Source of the DNA: Mucilaginibacter empetricola
Lineage (GTDB): Bacteria > Bacteroidota > Bacteroidia > Sphingobacteriales > Sphingobacteriaceae
NCBI RefSeq assembly: GCF_024808665.1
Contig: NZ_JANUBZ010000001.1
Location: 1 to 64,000 of the forward strand
Direction: 5' to 3'
DNA length: 64,000 bases
Position numbers and translations under genes: made by a program. The notes beneath the pieces are model-generated. The model had not been told where the DNA came from and searched no databases. It worked only from the letters and a program-made list of their open reading frames with translations. Below are positions 52,156-60,595 of this stretch, one piece after another. Each line of letters begins with the position of its first letter. Position 1 is the stretch's first letter.

Positions 52156-52784
52156 GTGATGATGGGTTTGATGTGTTCTTTAAAGATTTTTTCAAATAGG
52201 CTGATGACCAGCGGGTAGACCGATAAAGGCGTTTGCAGGGTATTCACCCGCTGGAAGTCGATACGGTCGGGAATGGGTTCTGTTACTGCGCCGAATTTGG
52301 TTAGCTGTTCGTCCACCTCTTTTTGCGTTTCATATTTGACATTAGCCTTGATTCGGTTAGGGATATAAGCTATCGGAACTTTCGGGCTGATCTGCCGCAA
52401 TACCACCGAAAACAGGATGGTAGATTCAAAGCTAAACTCATCGTAAGCAAAAGGGCAAATGATCAAATCGGCCGATTTGAATATCGGTATCAGCCCGTCA
52501 TCATCAAGTTTGCCCGGCAGGTCGATCAGCACGATCTCTTTTTTATTAACCGCGTAGACTTCATACATGACCGGGTAATCTTCCAGGCTGGCAGCAATTA
52601 CTTCATACAGTTCGGGGTTCTCCAGCAGCTTCGCCTTTTCATATTTCTGCGACAGGGATTGCTGGTAATCGCTGTCAACAACCGTGACCTTGCATTTTTT
52701 GGCCAGTGTTAAATAATTCGCCAGTAATAAGGTGAGCGTACTTTTCCCCGCTCCGCCTTTCTGGTTGCCGATAATAATGATCAT
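52152..52784 (-). CDS. traA: ParA-family ATPase (TraA)
   Basis: The 210-residue protein starts with the deviant Walker A GNQKGGAGKSTLTLLLANYL and has the ParA Walker B-like VLIDLPGKLDDDG. TraA of Bacteroidota conjugative transposons is a ParA-like protein; a role in positioning the element or transfer complex is likely. It is 12 bases after the relaxase gene. Confidence 0.88.
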   Translation of the reverse strand: MIIIIGNQKGGAGKSTLTLLLANYLTLAKKCKVTVVDSDYQQSLSQKYEKAKLLENPELYEVIAASLEDYPVMYEVYAVNKKEIVLIDLPGKLDDDGLIPIFKSADLIICPFAYDEFSFESTILFSVVLRQISPKVPIAYIPNRIKANVKYETQKEVDEQLTKFGAVTEPIPDRIDFQRVNTLQTPLSVYPLVISLFEKIFKEHIKPIIT

Positions 52785-52796
52785 AAGATTTTAGAT

Positions 52797-54095
52797 TTAT
52801 CTGTTTTTATTGCGCCTGCGTTTGCGGCCGTGAATGGCTTCATCGTCTACATCGTTAGCAATGTTTACGGTCACCTGTTGCTGTTCAACTTCGGTTTGCA
52901 ATTCGCTGAACTGCCCGAATTGCCTGACCATATAACTGTACTGCTTTTCGTTTAACAGTTCCGAAGCGTTCATATAAAAATCACCATGCTCATCAGCTAA
53001 AAAGAACGCTTCGCCGTCAAACAAAAGGTCGAGGCCCTGGTGCCGCAGTCCCTGCGCCAGGTCCGGATAATTATATAAAGCGGCTTTCAAGAGCGCCGCA
53101 TAGTACGCTTTAGTGTCTTTGTCATGATCTTTCTCCTGCCAGACTTTTTCTTCGACCGGCGTTTTTCCAGTGGCCCGAACGGTCAATAATTCTTTTAAAG
53201 CCATGATTTCGCTGCCCTTAAAGACCGCTTTACCGGCATGGTCAATGACCGAATAGCCGTAAGGCGGCTTATCGCCGGATGCGTGAAATAATAATTCCAG
53301 GCCATGCTTTTCTTTTAAATAGGCTGCAAAATCCGAAGTATAAGCTTTTATATTTTGCCGGTTTGGCAAAGGCTTTTGCAGCAATGCCGTATCATAGATA
53401 GCGGCGTACTTTTTAAAAATGGCCTTTAGCTGGCTCGCTCGTTCCGGTTTTGCCGCAGAAAAACTGAGCTGCTGCAAATCAATTTCGTCCTGCTTATGGC
53501 CGAATTTGATGACCGCCATTTTGCCGTTTTCTTCTTTTAAGGTATAGCCCTGGCTCTCCAGGATCATCATGAACTGCGCTTTTGTGGAATAGGCATAAGA
53601 CAGCGCTTTTGCAATGTCCTGTTTGGCACTATGCTTTTCATCAATCCCTAAAATTTGGTTCAGGTGCTTTTGCGCCCGGAGGTTTTCAAAGGAATCGTTG
53701 ATCTTTTTACCCTGCTTATTCACCCGTGTGGTGACTATATGCAAATGATTATTTTTCGTGTCTTTATGAAAAACCAGCAGGTAAGGCTGGTCGCCGTAAC
53801 CCATAGCCGCCAGCCATTGCGTGGCGATCTCGGTCAACTGGTGTTTATCATGGCTCTTCCCTTCAGCAGATATGACGGCATGAAACTGGGGCAGCTTTAC
53901 GGCTTTATTAGTCGCCGAAACCGCTTTTAAATAATTCCGGTAATCTTCCGGCCGCCAGTGCTGCAAGGCTTCCAACGAGCCAAAGCCCGACACTTTCATC
54001 AGTTCCCCTTTGTTCTTGTCCATTTTACCTGTGTTATAACCCACCGCAGGAAATGAGGCAGAGTTTTTGGTGGCTGGGATAATCTTTACAATCAT
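52797..54095 (-). CDS. relaxase (MobB-like, MOBP-type HxH)
   Basis: The 432-residue protein nicks the origin of transfer and pilots the strand. The N-terminal part shows the metal-binding HxH in NNHLHIVTTRVN (about 116-127) and the preceding block QFHAVISAEGKSHDK, typical of relaxases of Bacteroidota elements. A catalytic Tyr is likely near the N-terminus (VGYNTGKMDKNKG, Tyr20). The C-terminal 200 residues are of unknown fold. An iteron-like region directly precedes the gene. Confidence 0.88.
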   Translation of the reverse strand: MIVKIIPATKNSASFPAVGYNTGKMDKNKGELMKVSGFGSLEALQHWRPEDYRNYLKAVSATNKAVKLPQFHAVISAEGKSHDKHQLTEIATQWLAAMGYGDQPYLLVFHKDTKNNHLHIVTTRVNKQGKKINDSFENLRAQKHLNQILGIDEKHSAKQDIAKALSYAYSTKAQFMMILESQGYTLKEENGKMAVIKFGHKQDEIDLQQLSFSAAKPERASQLKAIFKKYAAIYDTALLQKPLPNRQNIKAYTSDFAAYLKEKHGLELLFHASGDKPPYGYSVIDHAGKAVFKGSEIMALKELLTVRATGKTPVEEKVWQEKDHDKDTKAYYAALLKAALYNYPDLAQGLRHQGLDLLFDGEAFFLADEHGDFYMNASELLNEKQYSYMVRQFGQFSELQTEVEQQQVTVNIANDVDDEAIHGRKRRRNKNR

Positions 54096-54302
54096 GGCGG
54101 AGAGATTTTGTACCGGGCGATTTTGTGCAGCGGCATTTTGCAGCGGGAGACTAGTTCTCCCGGTATTTTATATCGCGAGAGGTCGTAAATGCGCTCTCGA
54201 TATATTATGTCCAGAGACTTTATACCGGGAGCGATTAGTAATTGCGCTCCCGGTACATTATGCCCCGGTATTTTCTCGCGGGAGATTTTGTATCGCGGTA
54301 CA
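54096..54302. repeat. iteron-like repeats between mob genes, candidate oriT
   Basis: About twelve imperfect units of 14-20 bases with core CGGGAGATTTTGTATCGCGG-like words lie in tandem. Adjacent units form hairpins: GGGAGA/TCTCCC near 54147-54162, CGAGAG/CTCTCG near 54175-54199 and CCGGGAGC/GCTCCCGG near 54225-54252. ACTTTATACCGGG (54217-54229) recurs in inverted form at 55137-55149, beyond the MobA-like gene. The region is between two mob-operon genes, where an origin of transfer or relaxosome site is expected. Confidence 0.6.
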
Positions 54303-54590
54303 TTATAGCTTACGCAAATCGTTTTCCAAATTTTTATACCCCTTGATCCATTTGAGTACCGCCTTGTCCTGGCAGCATTGTTCCAAATGGTATTGGTGAA
54401 TGATCTTCGCCTGCCCCTGCTCATAGCCCCGCTGCCAGTCGAGCCAGGAACTGGCCCGGTAATTACAGCGCGGGTCAAATGGCCGCTGGTGGCCGGAACG
54501 GTATTTTAAAAACGAAAAATACAGGTAGCGCCCGGTATAATAGGCCAAAATCGTAATGGCCAGGGTAGGCAAAGTAATGGTAAATTCCAT
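54303..54590 (-). CDS. small membrane-anchored protein of the mob operon
   Basis: A 95-residue protein with one N-terminal membrane helix (LPTLAITILAYYTGRYLYF, about 7-25) and a soluble, aromatic-rich domain (SSWLDWQRGYEQGQAKIIHQYHLEQCCQDK). No family is recognised. It lies between the MobA-like and relaxase genes with the repeat array downstream. It might tether the relaxosome to the membrane. Confidence 0.65.
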   Translation of the reverse strand: MEFTITLPTLAITILAYYTGRYLYFSFLKYRSGHQRPFDPRCNYRASSWLDWQRGYEQGQAKIIHQYHLEQCCQDKAVLKWIKGYKNLENDLRKL

Positions 54591-54605
54591 AGTAACTCAT
54601 TTTGT

Positions 54606-54980
54606 TTAATGACCCGTAGCCCGGATCACGCTGCGCAGGGCGGTTTCCAAAGTCTTTTGATGATCGATATACGCTTCAAACAGCATATTGAACCTTTCCA
54701 TCACTACCGGCGACAAGGCGCGTTTCTTATTCAGGATATTCGCGTAGCGGGCCAATTGGTTGATGTTGTTCCCCGAACGCCCCAATTCCGCGCCTATGCT
54801 ATCCAATGAACGTATCAGCTCTTTAGCATTGATCACTACGGCCTGTGCATTGTTTAACAACCGCATTCGCACCAGGTCCGTCTTACGGACACCCAACTCC
54901 TTTTCCATCGCTAAGACTATTTGATATTCCGCTTCGGTAAAGCGGGCATCGATCTTTTTGGTACGGTTCTCTTTTTTCAT
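54606..54980 (-). CDS. MobA-like mobilisation accessory protein (ribbon-helix-helix)
   Basis: The 124-residue basic protein has an N-terminal RHH-like part (IDARFTEAEYQIVLAMEKELGVRKTDLVRMRLL) and the mobilisation signature ELGRSGNNINQLARYAN. Such proteins bind the origin of transfer and help the relaxase nick. It is the first gene of the mob/tra operon on this strand. Confidence 0.87.
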   Translation of the reverse strand: MKKENRTKKIDARFTEAEYQIVLAMEKELGVRKTDLVRMRLLNNAQAVVINAKELIRSLDSIGAELGRSGNNINQLARYANILNKKRALSPVVMERFNMLFEAYIDHQKTLETALRSVIRATGH

Positions 54981-55132
54981 AGAGGATACGAGTTGCGAGA
55001 ATACGATACCCCCTTAATCCTGAACGGAGGTACGCAGGGATGGTTTAAGGCAAGAGGCCGGGGGCGGTAAAAACAAAGGGAACCGGCGTTTTGTCCGACA
55101 ACGGCACATCTTGCAAGGATAAAAACCAAAAG

Positions 55133-55159
55133 GTATCCCGGTATAAAGTGCCGGGGTAC
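55133..55159 (-). terminator. hairpin between Toprim and mob genes
   Basis: GTATCCCGG (55133-55141) pairs with CCGGGGTAC (55151-55159) with one G-U pair. On the minus strand it is followed by the T-rich CTTTTGGTTTTTATCC, so it can terminate the Toprim transcript, which ends 4 bases before. Part of it is the inverted copy of the 13-base motif in the mob repeat array. Confidence 0.55.
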
Positions 55160-55163
55160 AAAT

Positions 55164-56036
55164 TCAATTTTCCGCCCTCAGCTTATCGTTATAGTCATTG
55201 TAATGCAGGTAATGATGTGAACAGTCGGTGGCCTGGGGCACGGCCTTTTTAAAGTCGAGGCCGGCGAGGTGACCAGCGATGTCGCGGTCAAAGAACAAGT
55301 TGACTTCCCCGTAATCTTTTGCCTTTCGTGTGGCCCCCTGTATTAAGGCGATACTGTTCAACACCAGTACGCTATCGGTTGCACGCGGGTTTTCGGTCAG
55401 CCAGCTGAGGTAATTGAGGTAGCCCTCGAATACTGCCAATTTTGTATCATCGCCCGGAATAAAGCTGATGGCTTTGTGACCGAGGCAACCTTTGAAATAA
55501 AGGTTGCGAACCTCCCAGGCACTGAGTTCGTTTTTCCAGCCGGCTGCAAAGAAATATTTGCGCAACCGTTTTTGGTCCTCAACATAGTAATATACTTCCG
55601 ATAGCCGGCCTTGTGCGGCCTCCCATACGCATCTCCTTTGCAGGTATTCGGTTATGGCGGGGTTGTTACCCAGTTCTTTAATCTCCTGTATCTCGTAATG
55701 CGGTATTTTGACCGCGCTGCGTTTCCGTAATCTTTCTTGCGGTACATTTACAGGTATTTGTTGCCCGATCACCTGCATGATTTTTTCCAATACTTCCTGG
55801 AATGGCATCTTCCAATAGGCCAAACCAAAATCGATGATGTTGCCGCCTTTGCCGAGGCCGTGGTCGTACCAAACGCCCAGTTGTTCATTGACGGTAAAGG
55901 ATGGCTTTGTATCGTTATTCCGGATCATGCTTAAATAAAGCAGTTCCTTACCGGCGGTGCGCAAGGGCTGGAAACCTAAACGAGCAAGCAGGTCCACTAA
56001 AGAAACTTGCTCTTTGATTTGATTTGCTAACAACAT
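55164..56036 (-). CDS. Toprim-domain protein, DNA primase-like
   Basis: The 290-residue protein has an N-terminal CHC2-like part (LVDLLARLGFQPL, KPSFTVNEQLGVWYDHGLGKGGNIIDFGL) that lacks the zinc-binding Cys/His set. A C-terminal Toprim domain follows, with VFEGYLNYLSW (Glu) and VNLFFDRDIAGH (DxD). Such proteins accompany mob genes in Bacteroidota elements and may prime the transferred strand. Absence of the zinc ligands is a clear departure from DnaG. Confidence 0.85.
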   Translation of the reverse strand: MLLANQIKEQVSLVDLLARLGFQPLRTAGKELLYLSMIRNNDTKPSFTVNEQLGVWYDHGLGKGGNIIDFGLAYWKMPFQEVLEKIMQVIGQQIPVNVPQERLRKRSAVKIPHYEIQEIKELGNNPAITEYLQRRCVWEAAQGRLSEVYYYVEDQKRLRKYFFAAGWKNELSAWEVRNLYFKGCLGHKAISFIPGDDTKLAVFEGYLNYLSWLTENPRATDSVLVLNSIALIQGATRKAKDYGEVNLFFDRDIAGHLAGLDFKKAVPQATDCSHHYLHYNDYNDKLRAEN

Positions 56037-56044
56037 AGGGGTAT

Positions 56045-56297
56045 TTATAAAAATTGTAAAATGAGCTCGGCTTTGGCCAATACCTCAATCTCCATCCGGT
56101 CGATACGCCAGCAGGTTGAATAGTCGCCGTCTTTTCTTGCGTAATGAGGCCAACGTCGATCCAGTGCTCGACTTTATTGCGGCCCTATAACTTAAAGGCT
56201 TCGGACTTTTTTAAATAGGGCTTGAGTTTACCGTGCTGATCATCGCTTGGATAGCGCCGAGTTCGGCGGCTAACCGGATAATGATTTGTACTGTCAT
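56045..56297 (-). pseudogene. broken small HTH-like gene
   Basis: The minus-strand frame starts at 56297 (MTVQIIIRLAAELGAIQAMI). It continues only after a frame change as HGKLKPYLKKSEAFKL, then an in-frame TAG, GRNKVEHWIDVGLIT, and after another frame change KDGDYSTCWRIDRMEIEVLA to the stop at 56045. The pieces join into one plausible protein of about 80 residues resembling small element-encoded DNA-binding proteins. Two frameshifts and one stop mark it as decayed. Confidence 0.65.
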
Positions 56298-56300
56298 ATA

Positions 56301-56329
56301 AAATAAAAAAGGGGACAATTGCCCCCTTT
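56301..56329 (-). terminator. intrinsic terminator upstream of the pseudogene
   Basis: On the minus strand AAAGGGG and CCCCTTTT form a stem around CAATTG, followed by TTTTTATTT. It lies just upstream of the broken gene and downstream of the RteC gene, whose transcript it may end. Confidence 0.6.
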
Positions 56330-56386
56330 GCTACCCCGGATGTTGCGCCAAACGTTGCGCTTGTCGGGGGATTTATATGTTCGGGA

Positions 56387-56596
56387 TTACTTGCGTCGGT
56401 TTCTACAAACCGGACCCTCGTCTGCCAATGCGCTTTCGCTATTTTGATATGATCTCAGCTTCGCAAAATTTTCCGCTGCTAAGCGGATTAATGCCTCATC
56501 CCCGTATGTCAAAGAATCGTTGTCGTTACTGGCATCAAAATTCTTGAAAGGGTAATCGGGGCTTTGCCAACTTGAAAATGTTGGTATCGATTTTTT
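56387..56596 (-). other. open frame continuing in phase past the RteC stop
   Basis: Directly after the RteC TAA, the same frame stays open for 69 codons (KKSIPTFSSWQSPDYPFKNF at the start; ending CRNRRK) before a TAA at 56387. It has no ATG. The composition looks coding (GDEALIRLAAENFAKLRSYQNSESALADEG). It may be a separate small gene that lost its start, a former C-terminal extension of RteC, or a read-through product. The stop sits in an A-rich run (AAAAAGTAAAAAAAATCG), where slippage is also conceivable. Confidence 0.4.
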
Positions 56597-57469
56597 TTAC
56601 TTTTTATTTTTGCGCTTGTAGATGAGAGATTCATCAATGTGATGGCGGATAGATTCCGCCATCTGCTCCAGGAATTTGGTATAGCTGGTTGTCTTGCGCC
56701 TCCGGATATCGAGAAACATCCGATAGGCCTGGCTGAGATCGACATTCAAACTGAACTCCAGCCAGGCGATAATTTCTTTTAAATCGGCTTTGCCATTGTT
56801 CATTTGACCGGTATAAAAAATGCCATAAGCAATTTCTATCAGGTTTATTTTCTCCCCTGTCCATTGCCTTTTCTCATTATTGATTATTTGAAGCATCAAC
56901 GGGTCTACCGACTCCTTATACAATAACCTGATCCTTTTAATCAGAAATTCCTGAAGCATTTCGTATGCTTTGAACCGGGCAAACGAATAGCCTTCATTGG
57001 TGGTAAATTCATCATCTGAAGGGATGATTACAAAGCCTCGCCGGAAAGGGACAAAGTTTTTCCTTAAAAAATAGTCTTCATCCAGGGCGGTTTCATCATT
57101 AAGATAATACTGATAAGAAAACTGGTTTTGGTTGAAATGCCGCTTGATCAATGCGATTTCCTGCAAGTAATAATCCCGGATCATCTGCTGGGTACCGATA
57201 GGGACATTAGTCGTGATATTGAATTCTTCAGATAGATAGATGTACAAGGAATAAAATTTAGGGTAGATAGCCTTGAAGCATTTTATTTCTTCCTGGTCAT
57301 TTACAAACCCGTTTTCCTTTATGAATTTCCTAAGCTGGTTTAGTTGAGTAGTAACCGTATGCATCGATTCAGCCAATTTGGATATACCGGAATCGATAAT
57401 ATTATTAGCTTTCCCCAGCTTGTCCTCCAGCTGCCTATACAGTTCATCGGCAAATTTTGATAGTTCCAT
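56597..57469 (-). CDS. RteC-family regulator
   Basis: The 290-residue protein is RteC-like: a helical N-terminal half and the conserved C-terminal winged region LIEIAYGIFYTGQMNNGKADLKEIIAWLEF with RTTSYTKFLEQMAESIRHHIDE-like ending (here RRKTTSYTKF). In CTnDOT, RteC activates excision genes. No RteA/RteB two-component pair is visible nearby, so its trigger is unknown. The stop codon is followed by an in-phase open frame. Confidence 0.85.
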   Translation of the reverse strand: MELSKFADELYRQLEDKLGKANNIIDSGISKLAESMHTVTTQLNQLRKFIKENGFVNDQEEIKCFKAIYPKFYSLYIYLSEEFNITTNVPIGTQQMIRDYYLQEIALIKRHFNQNQFSYQYYLNDETALDEDYFLRKNFVPFRRGFVIIPSDDEFTTNEGYSFARFKAYEMLQEFLIKRIRLLYKESVDPLMLQIINNEKRQWTGEKINLIEIAYGIFYTGQMNNGKADLKEIIAWLEFSLNVDLSQAYRMFLDIRRRKTTSYTKFLEQMAESIRHHIDESLIYKRKNKK

Positions 57470-57860
57470 TTTGATTTGTGTTTAATGACTCCTTCCTGCC
57501 CAATAACTGGCTACTGGCTGCCTGAAAGGTTTGAGTGCAAAAAACACGTTGATTTTACCACAGGTCAAGTGTATATACAGCACATACACATATTGATTAA
57601 TTGGTATATAAGCGATAACCGATTGTCTTATCTTTACAACGATAAAATATAGCGACGGCTATTTTACTTGTAATCAGAAACCGACGAAACTTTTGAAAGC
57701 ACAAGGGAAAATAGGCCAGTTGCCTGCGTTTTAGCGCGGGAACGGCTTGTCATGTGCTTTGGGCTTTTCGTCGGGCCTCTGATGCGGATAATTGCCGTGT
57801 CCCGCGCTATGTCGTTTGAACTCGCTGGTAAACCGGGACAACAGCATAAAGCTACAGGAG
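57470..57860. promoter_or_regulatory. intergenic control region between RteC and the alpha-CTD-like gene
   Basis: This divergent region holds a 10-base palindrome, TGTATATACA (57570-57579). It also holds the -7-like TATCTTTA near 57631 on the plus strand and a 9-bp inverted repeat AGCGCGGGA/TCCCGCGCT (57733-57741 with 57800-57808) that would fold the leader of the plus-strand gene. The frames crossing it have no protein-like composition. Confidence 0.4.
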
Positions 57861-58091
57861 ATGGGCAGTAAATTCTTGGAACCGATTTTAAACCAGCCAA
57901 TTACCCAGCTGGATTTTGGCGAAAAATTCAAACTAATCTGTGAACTGGCGGGATTTTATTCACTTGCTGATTTATTGGAACGGCATACCAGCGAGTTATT
58001 GAAATTTCCAGGCTTTTCTTATCATGTTCTTGCGGAATATATTGATTTTCTGGAATTGAAACATTTGGCCCATTACATAGATGTCGAATGA
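57861..58091 (+). CDS. small protein resembling the RNA polymerase alpha C-terminal domain
   Basis: From the ATG at 57861 (MGSKFLEPILNQPITQLDFG) this encodes 76 residues. The pattern FKLICELAGFYSLADLLERHTSELLKFPGFSYHVLAEYIDFLE follows the helix-hairpin-helix of the RpoA C-terminal domain (compare TLGDLL--ELLKIPGFG--SL-EI). It could bind DNA or RNA polymerase at element promoters. An upstream ATG at 57792 is less likely. It is convergent with the next gene, 1 base apart. Confidence 0.65.
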   Translation: MGSKFLEPILNQPITQLDFGEKFKLICELAGFYSLADLLERHTSELLKFPGFSYHVLAEYIDFLELKHLAHYIDVE

Positions 58092-58092
58092 A

Positions 58093-59163
58093 TTACTTCA
58101 GAAAAAGCCTTACATCCGCCAGCATTTTTACCAGCAATGCTTCTATTGGTTGAATGATCGACCTTTCCTTGGGGTAAAATTTTGACTTAATACTGGGGGC
58201 TGATAATTCTTCCTGGAACTTGCTCGAAAAGTTGAAGGCGATTTTTTCGGACAGGCTATCCAAATTACTTTCTTCATAGACACCATTATCATACTGGAGC
58301 TTCTCCCAATATGCAAGCTCTAAAACCCTCATGGTTGTATTCAATTTCATTGGATTTGGAAGGGTTTCTGACTGCTCAATTAAGAGACTTTCGATTTCTT
58401 CATTTATCCATTTCAGTAGTTCGTCAACAATCGTTAGCTTTCTTGTATCAAAGCTGTTTGTATTTAACAGTTCAAGTTGCCTAAGGTCCTTTTTAAATCT
58501 TTGCAGAGCTTTTGATTTTTCCGCTGTCGTTTTGCCTTCGGTTTTTGATTTTATTTTTCTGCAGCAATAGGCAGTAAACCGTGAATAATTATAGCCGAGC
58601 CGGATCAGCAAATAAACCAGTTGGTCTTCATCGCCAAAAGCTGAACACTCCTGTAAAGTATCGCAATAAAATCTGATGTAATCCTCACTTGACCAATTCG
58701 GCCTTTCTTTAGCATGTTCAAAATTATAGAACGCAAAGCCGGTGATTTCGATGAGGTTTCCATCTATACCACGGTTTTCAAAAACGGTTTTGATGGCCGA
58801 CCACTGCTCGTTAAATTCCTGGCTTTTCGATTTCCGCCGCAATATTGGAAGTATTAAATTTTGCGGGGCGAGGTTCTTCGCGGTACTTCGAACCGTCATA
58901 AGCAATTTCAGCACATGAGAGGCATGATTATTTTCAATGCTGTGGGGATCGTAAAGCTGGTCGCAAATGTGAACCAGCTTATGAAGGTTGATCTGGAGGT
59001 AAGTATTGAGCTGTGTCTTATTGGTAAGATCCATCAAATGTTGCAGCATCGCTTTTTCGAGGCGTTTTGTTTCCTCCTTTAACAACACCTCCTGCTGACT
59101 GATCGAAGGCAGCTTCTCCAACCAGTCAGCGAGTGTCTCCAGCAATTCCAGTTCGTAGTTCAT
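58093..59163 (-). CDS. hypothetical helical protein
   Basis: I do not recognise this 356-residue protein. It is mostly alpha-helical, with a basic segment (CCRKIKSKTEGKTTAEKSKALQRFKKDLRQ, about 205-234) and no signal peptide or membrane helix. Its place beside RteC suggests an element-encoded regulator or a defence component. It is convergent with the alpha-CTD-like gene. Confidence 0.6.
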   Translation of the reverse strand: MNYELELLETLADWLEKLPSISQQEVLLKEETKRLEKAMLQHLMDLTNKTQLNTYLQINLHKLVHICDQLYDPHSIENNHASHVLKLLMTVRSTAKNLAPQNLILPILRRKSKSQEFNEQWSAIKTVFENRGIDGNLIEITGFAFYNFEHAKERPNWSSEDYIRFYCDTLQECSAFGDEDQLVYLLIRLGYNYSRFTAYCCRKIKSKTEGKTTAEKSKALQRFKKDLRQLELLNTNSFDTRKLTIVDELLKWINEEIESLLIEQSETLPNPMKLNTTMRVLELAYWEKLQYDNGVYEESNLDSLSEKIAFNFSSKFQEELSAPSIKSKFYPKERSIIQPIEALLVKMLADVRLFLK

Positions 59164-59263
59164 CGGTAGCTGTTATTGATTTTCGTTACTAAAAAATTAC
59201 CTCATCCATAAAAACTTGATAGTCGATACCAACGCTGATATCATTAAACATTATGGGAGACAA

Positions 59264-60547
59264 TTACTTCATTGTTAAGTGTAATTTTTGATCAATGTTG
59301 GTAAATGCATTGAGTACTTTGTCCAAATGTTCTTTGGTATGGGTAGCCATAACGTTCATTCTTATTCGCGCATTCTTTTTGGAAACAGCGGGGTACATAA
59401 TCGGATTAGTATAGATACCTGCTTTTAACAATAGCCTGCCGGCTTCGAGTGTTTTCGGTATATCGCCAACCTTAACGGGAATAACTGCCGATGCGGTCGT
59501 ACCTACGTCGAACCCACGCTCAATCAAGCCGTTCTTCAGATAATTAATATTATCCCATAATTTTGTCCTCCATTCCGGTTCTTCGTCCACCAGCTCAATC
59601 GCTTTCAGAATACCCATGATAGCGGGTGTGGCAGTTGTTGAGAAAAGGTGTTGCTTAGATTGGAATTTTAAATAATTGATAATCTCCGGGTTAGCGATTA
59701 CGTAGCCGCCAATATTCCCTAACGCCTTGCTGAATGTTCCCGTTATCATGTCAACCTTATCAAAAGCATTGTCTAACTCAATTACGCCCCGGCCATTTTT
59801 ACCAACGACACCTATTCCATGCGCGTCGTCCACCACAATATAAGCCCCGTATTTATGCGCCAAATCTGCAATTTCGTTAATTGGGGCAACATCACCATCC
59901 TGGCTGTACACGCCGTCGATGATTACCATTTTCGTCCTGTACTTATCCTGGCTATTTTTCAGCACCTTTTCAAGCATTTCCAGATTATTGTGCAGAAAAG
60001 TTTTGACATTGGTGGTCAACACCCCCTCATAAACGCTTGCATGTACGTTCATATCGAGAATCGCAATATCATTTCTGTTTGGATCTGGATTCTTATCATC
60101 CCGATGCAGAATGCACTGTAACGTAGCGCTGTTCGCCGTGTAACCGGTGGTATATAATATCGCCTCCTTCTTTTTATAAAACTCAGCTATTTTTCTTTCC
60201 AATTGCTGATGATAAATAAAATGCCCACCTATGGCAGGTGATGCCCCTGACCCGGTACCAAACAGTTGGATGCCACGAATAACTGCCTCCTTAACTTTTG
60301 GATGCTGGCTAAAGCCTAAATAATCATTTGAGACCAGGCAAACACACCATGTTGGGTGATCATCGCCCGGTAACACCAAATTCATTTCCGGTCCAACGTG
60401 GGTGAGTGATTCAATGCGATAATTCAAATGGCTGTTAGCCTTTAAAAAATCGAGATATTCCTGAAACTCATTTGCCGTTTCATAAATGTCTTGTCCTTCA
60501 ATATTTTCAAAATCCTTGAAGCTTGCTTTGATAAAGTCTATTTTCAT
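59264..60547 (-). CDS. alpha-oxoamine synthase (SPT/KBL/BioF-like aminotransferase)
   Basis: From the ATG at 60547 (MKIDFIKASFKDFENIEGQD) this is a 427-residue PLP enzyme of the family joining an amino acid to an acyl-CoA. It shows LVSNDYLGFSQHPKV, GTGSGASPAIGG, the PLP-binding VVDDAHGIGVVG and the Schiff-base Lys in GTFSKALGNIGGY. Serine palmitoyltransferase (sphingolipid synthesis), KBL and BioF all fit; Sphingobacteriaceae commonly carry several. Which product is made cannot be told from sequence alone. Confidence 0.85.
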   Translation of the reverse strand: MKIDFIKASFKDFENIEGQDIYETANEFQEYLDFLKANSHLNYRIESLTHVGPEMNLVLPGDDHPTWCVCLVSNDYLGFSQHPKVKEAVIRGIQLFGTGSGASPAIGGHFIYHQQLERKIAEFYKKKEAILYTTGYTANSATLQCILHRDDKNPDPNRNDIAILDMNVHASVYEGVLTTNVKTFLHNNLEMLEKVLKNSQDKYRTKMVIIDGVYSQDGDVAPINEIADLAHKYGAYIVVDDAHGIGVVGKNGRGVIELDNAFDKVDMITGTFSKALGNIGGYVIANPEIINYLKFQSKQHLFSTTATPAIMGILKAIELVDEEPEWRTKLWDNINYLKNGLIERGFDVGTTASAVIPVKVGDIPKTLEAGRLLLKAGIYTNPIMYPAVSKKNARIRMNVMATHTKEHLDKVLNAFTNIDQKLHLTMK

Positions 60548-60595
60548 ATGGTAGAGATTAAGTTTCCCTAAAATATGTCTCAAAAAAATGAAAAG

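Noticed and set aside
54092..54478. Minus-strand frame of 128 codons across the mob repeat array
   Set aside because: The repeated RYKI-type words are a translation of the repeat units, and it overlaps the better 54303-54590 gene.
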